A DNA stretch of 50,705 nt from Mesostigma viride. Lineage: Eukaryota; Streptophyta; Mesostigmatophyceae; Mesostigmatales; Mesostigmataceae. A model generated the notes under the pieces. It was not told the DNA's origin. It made no database searches and worked only from the letters and a program-made list of their open reading frames with translations. Shown here piece by piece: positions 50,426 through 50,705 of the stretch (the first letter of the stretch is position 1; each line of letters starts with the position of its first letter). A program made the position numbers and the translations under genes. The stretch spans positions 1-50,705 of the forward strand of contig RPFO01002256.1 in assembly GCA_009746045.1 (NCBI GenBank), read 5' to 3'.

Positions 50426-50705
50426 CGAGCGAGCAACGACAAAACTCAGTCATAAAAGGCGAGGGGTATAGCTGCGGATAGACCTAACAAAATTCGAAAA
50501 AGAAACGGCCGACAATACGCAACGAAAATTCCAACAAAAAAAAGGAGAGGGTCTAGCTGCAGCGAGACCCTCGCAAAAAACTTGAAGCGCACACAAAAAA
50601 CAACACGAAAATTCCGAGGGTCTACCCGCAGCTAGACCCTGCCAAAATAGATAGCTTACATCTTCTTTTGCCTTAGGTAGATTTCGAAGCTCACTCCACG
50701 ACGGG
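50426..50705. other. Upstream region with repeated short hairpins
   Basis: Two hairpins, 50547-50572 (stem GAGGGTCT/AGACCCTC) and 50617-50640 (stem AGGGTCTA/TAGACCCT), lie in related 70-bp contexts, each preceded by CGAAAATTCC. A third degenerate copy is at 50461-50488. Position suggests promoter or 5' intron of the minus-strand gene. Confidence 0.6.

Overview
The window looks like nuclear DNA from a repeat-rich eukaryote. It has one well-supported host gene with eight GT-AG exons, base composition near half G+C, non-LTR and LTR retrotransposons, at least five kinds of DNA transposon, large perfect palindromes and long hexanucleotide arrays. The mix would suit a green alga or another protist, but no rRNA, organelle or marker gene fixes the lineage, so the organism is left open.

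Layout. 1-6105: a LINE fragment with a TAAG-type tail, then a LINE ORF1-like gene split by a 4.64-kb CACTA-like element (728-5369) with 14-bp TIRs and arrays of a CTCAGGA motif at both ends. 6242-8820: GCCACCGT minisatellite DNA hit by a 773-bp composite with 152-bp palindromic ends and a 5-bp target duplication (6539-7311), and by an internally deleted hAT element (7350-8747). 8820-12600: decayed coding remnants, an 83-bp tandem repeat, a 283-bp MITE, and a 76-bp palindrome beside a tRNA-like B box. 12605-13839: two more LINE copies. 14814-21587 (minus): the host gene, a 231-aa protein with two RRM domains of the RBPMS/Couch potato/Scw1 type. 21588-29471: a three-level nest (repeat X containing a LINE containing a TTAA-flanked element) followed by a 584-bp LTR. 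29472-35357 (minus): a decayed chromovirus-like Ty3/gypsy element lacking its 5' part and carrying unexplained ORFs after pol. 35453-38877: a second copy of repeat X, then a Mutator-like transposase gene with a C-terminal PHD finger and a small companion ORF. 39049-50425 (minus): a broken gene of unknown function, split by an 8.17-kb segment (41559-49731) with 31-bp TIRs. That segment carries its own plus-strand candidate gene, a 615-bp foldback, four hexamer arrays and a 173-bp tandem repeat.

How the parts relate. Apart from the RRM gene, and perhaps the minus-strand gene near the right edge, nearly everything recognisable is mobile or derived from mobile DNA, and insertion order can be read from interrupted reading frames and target duplications. 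Many reading-frame breaks fall in short C/G homopolymers, so some pseudogenes may be consensus errors rather than true decay. All domain and family names come from reading the translations; no database search was possible.
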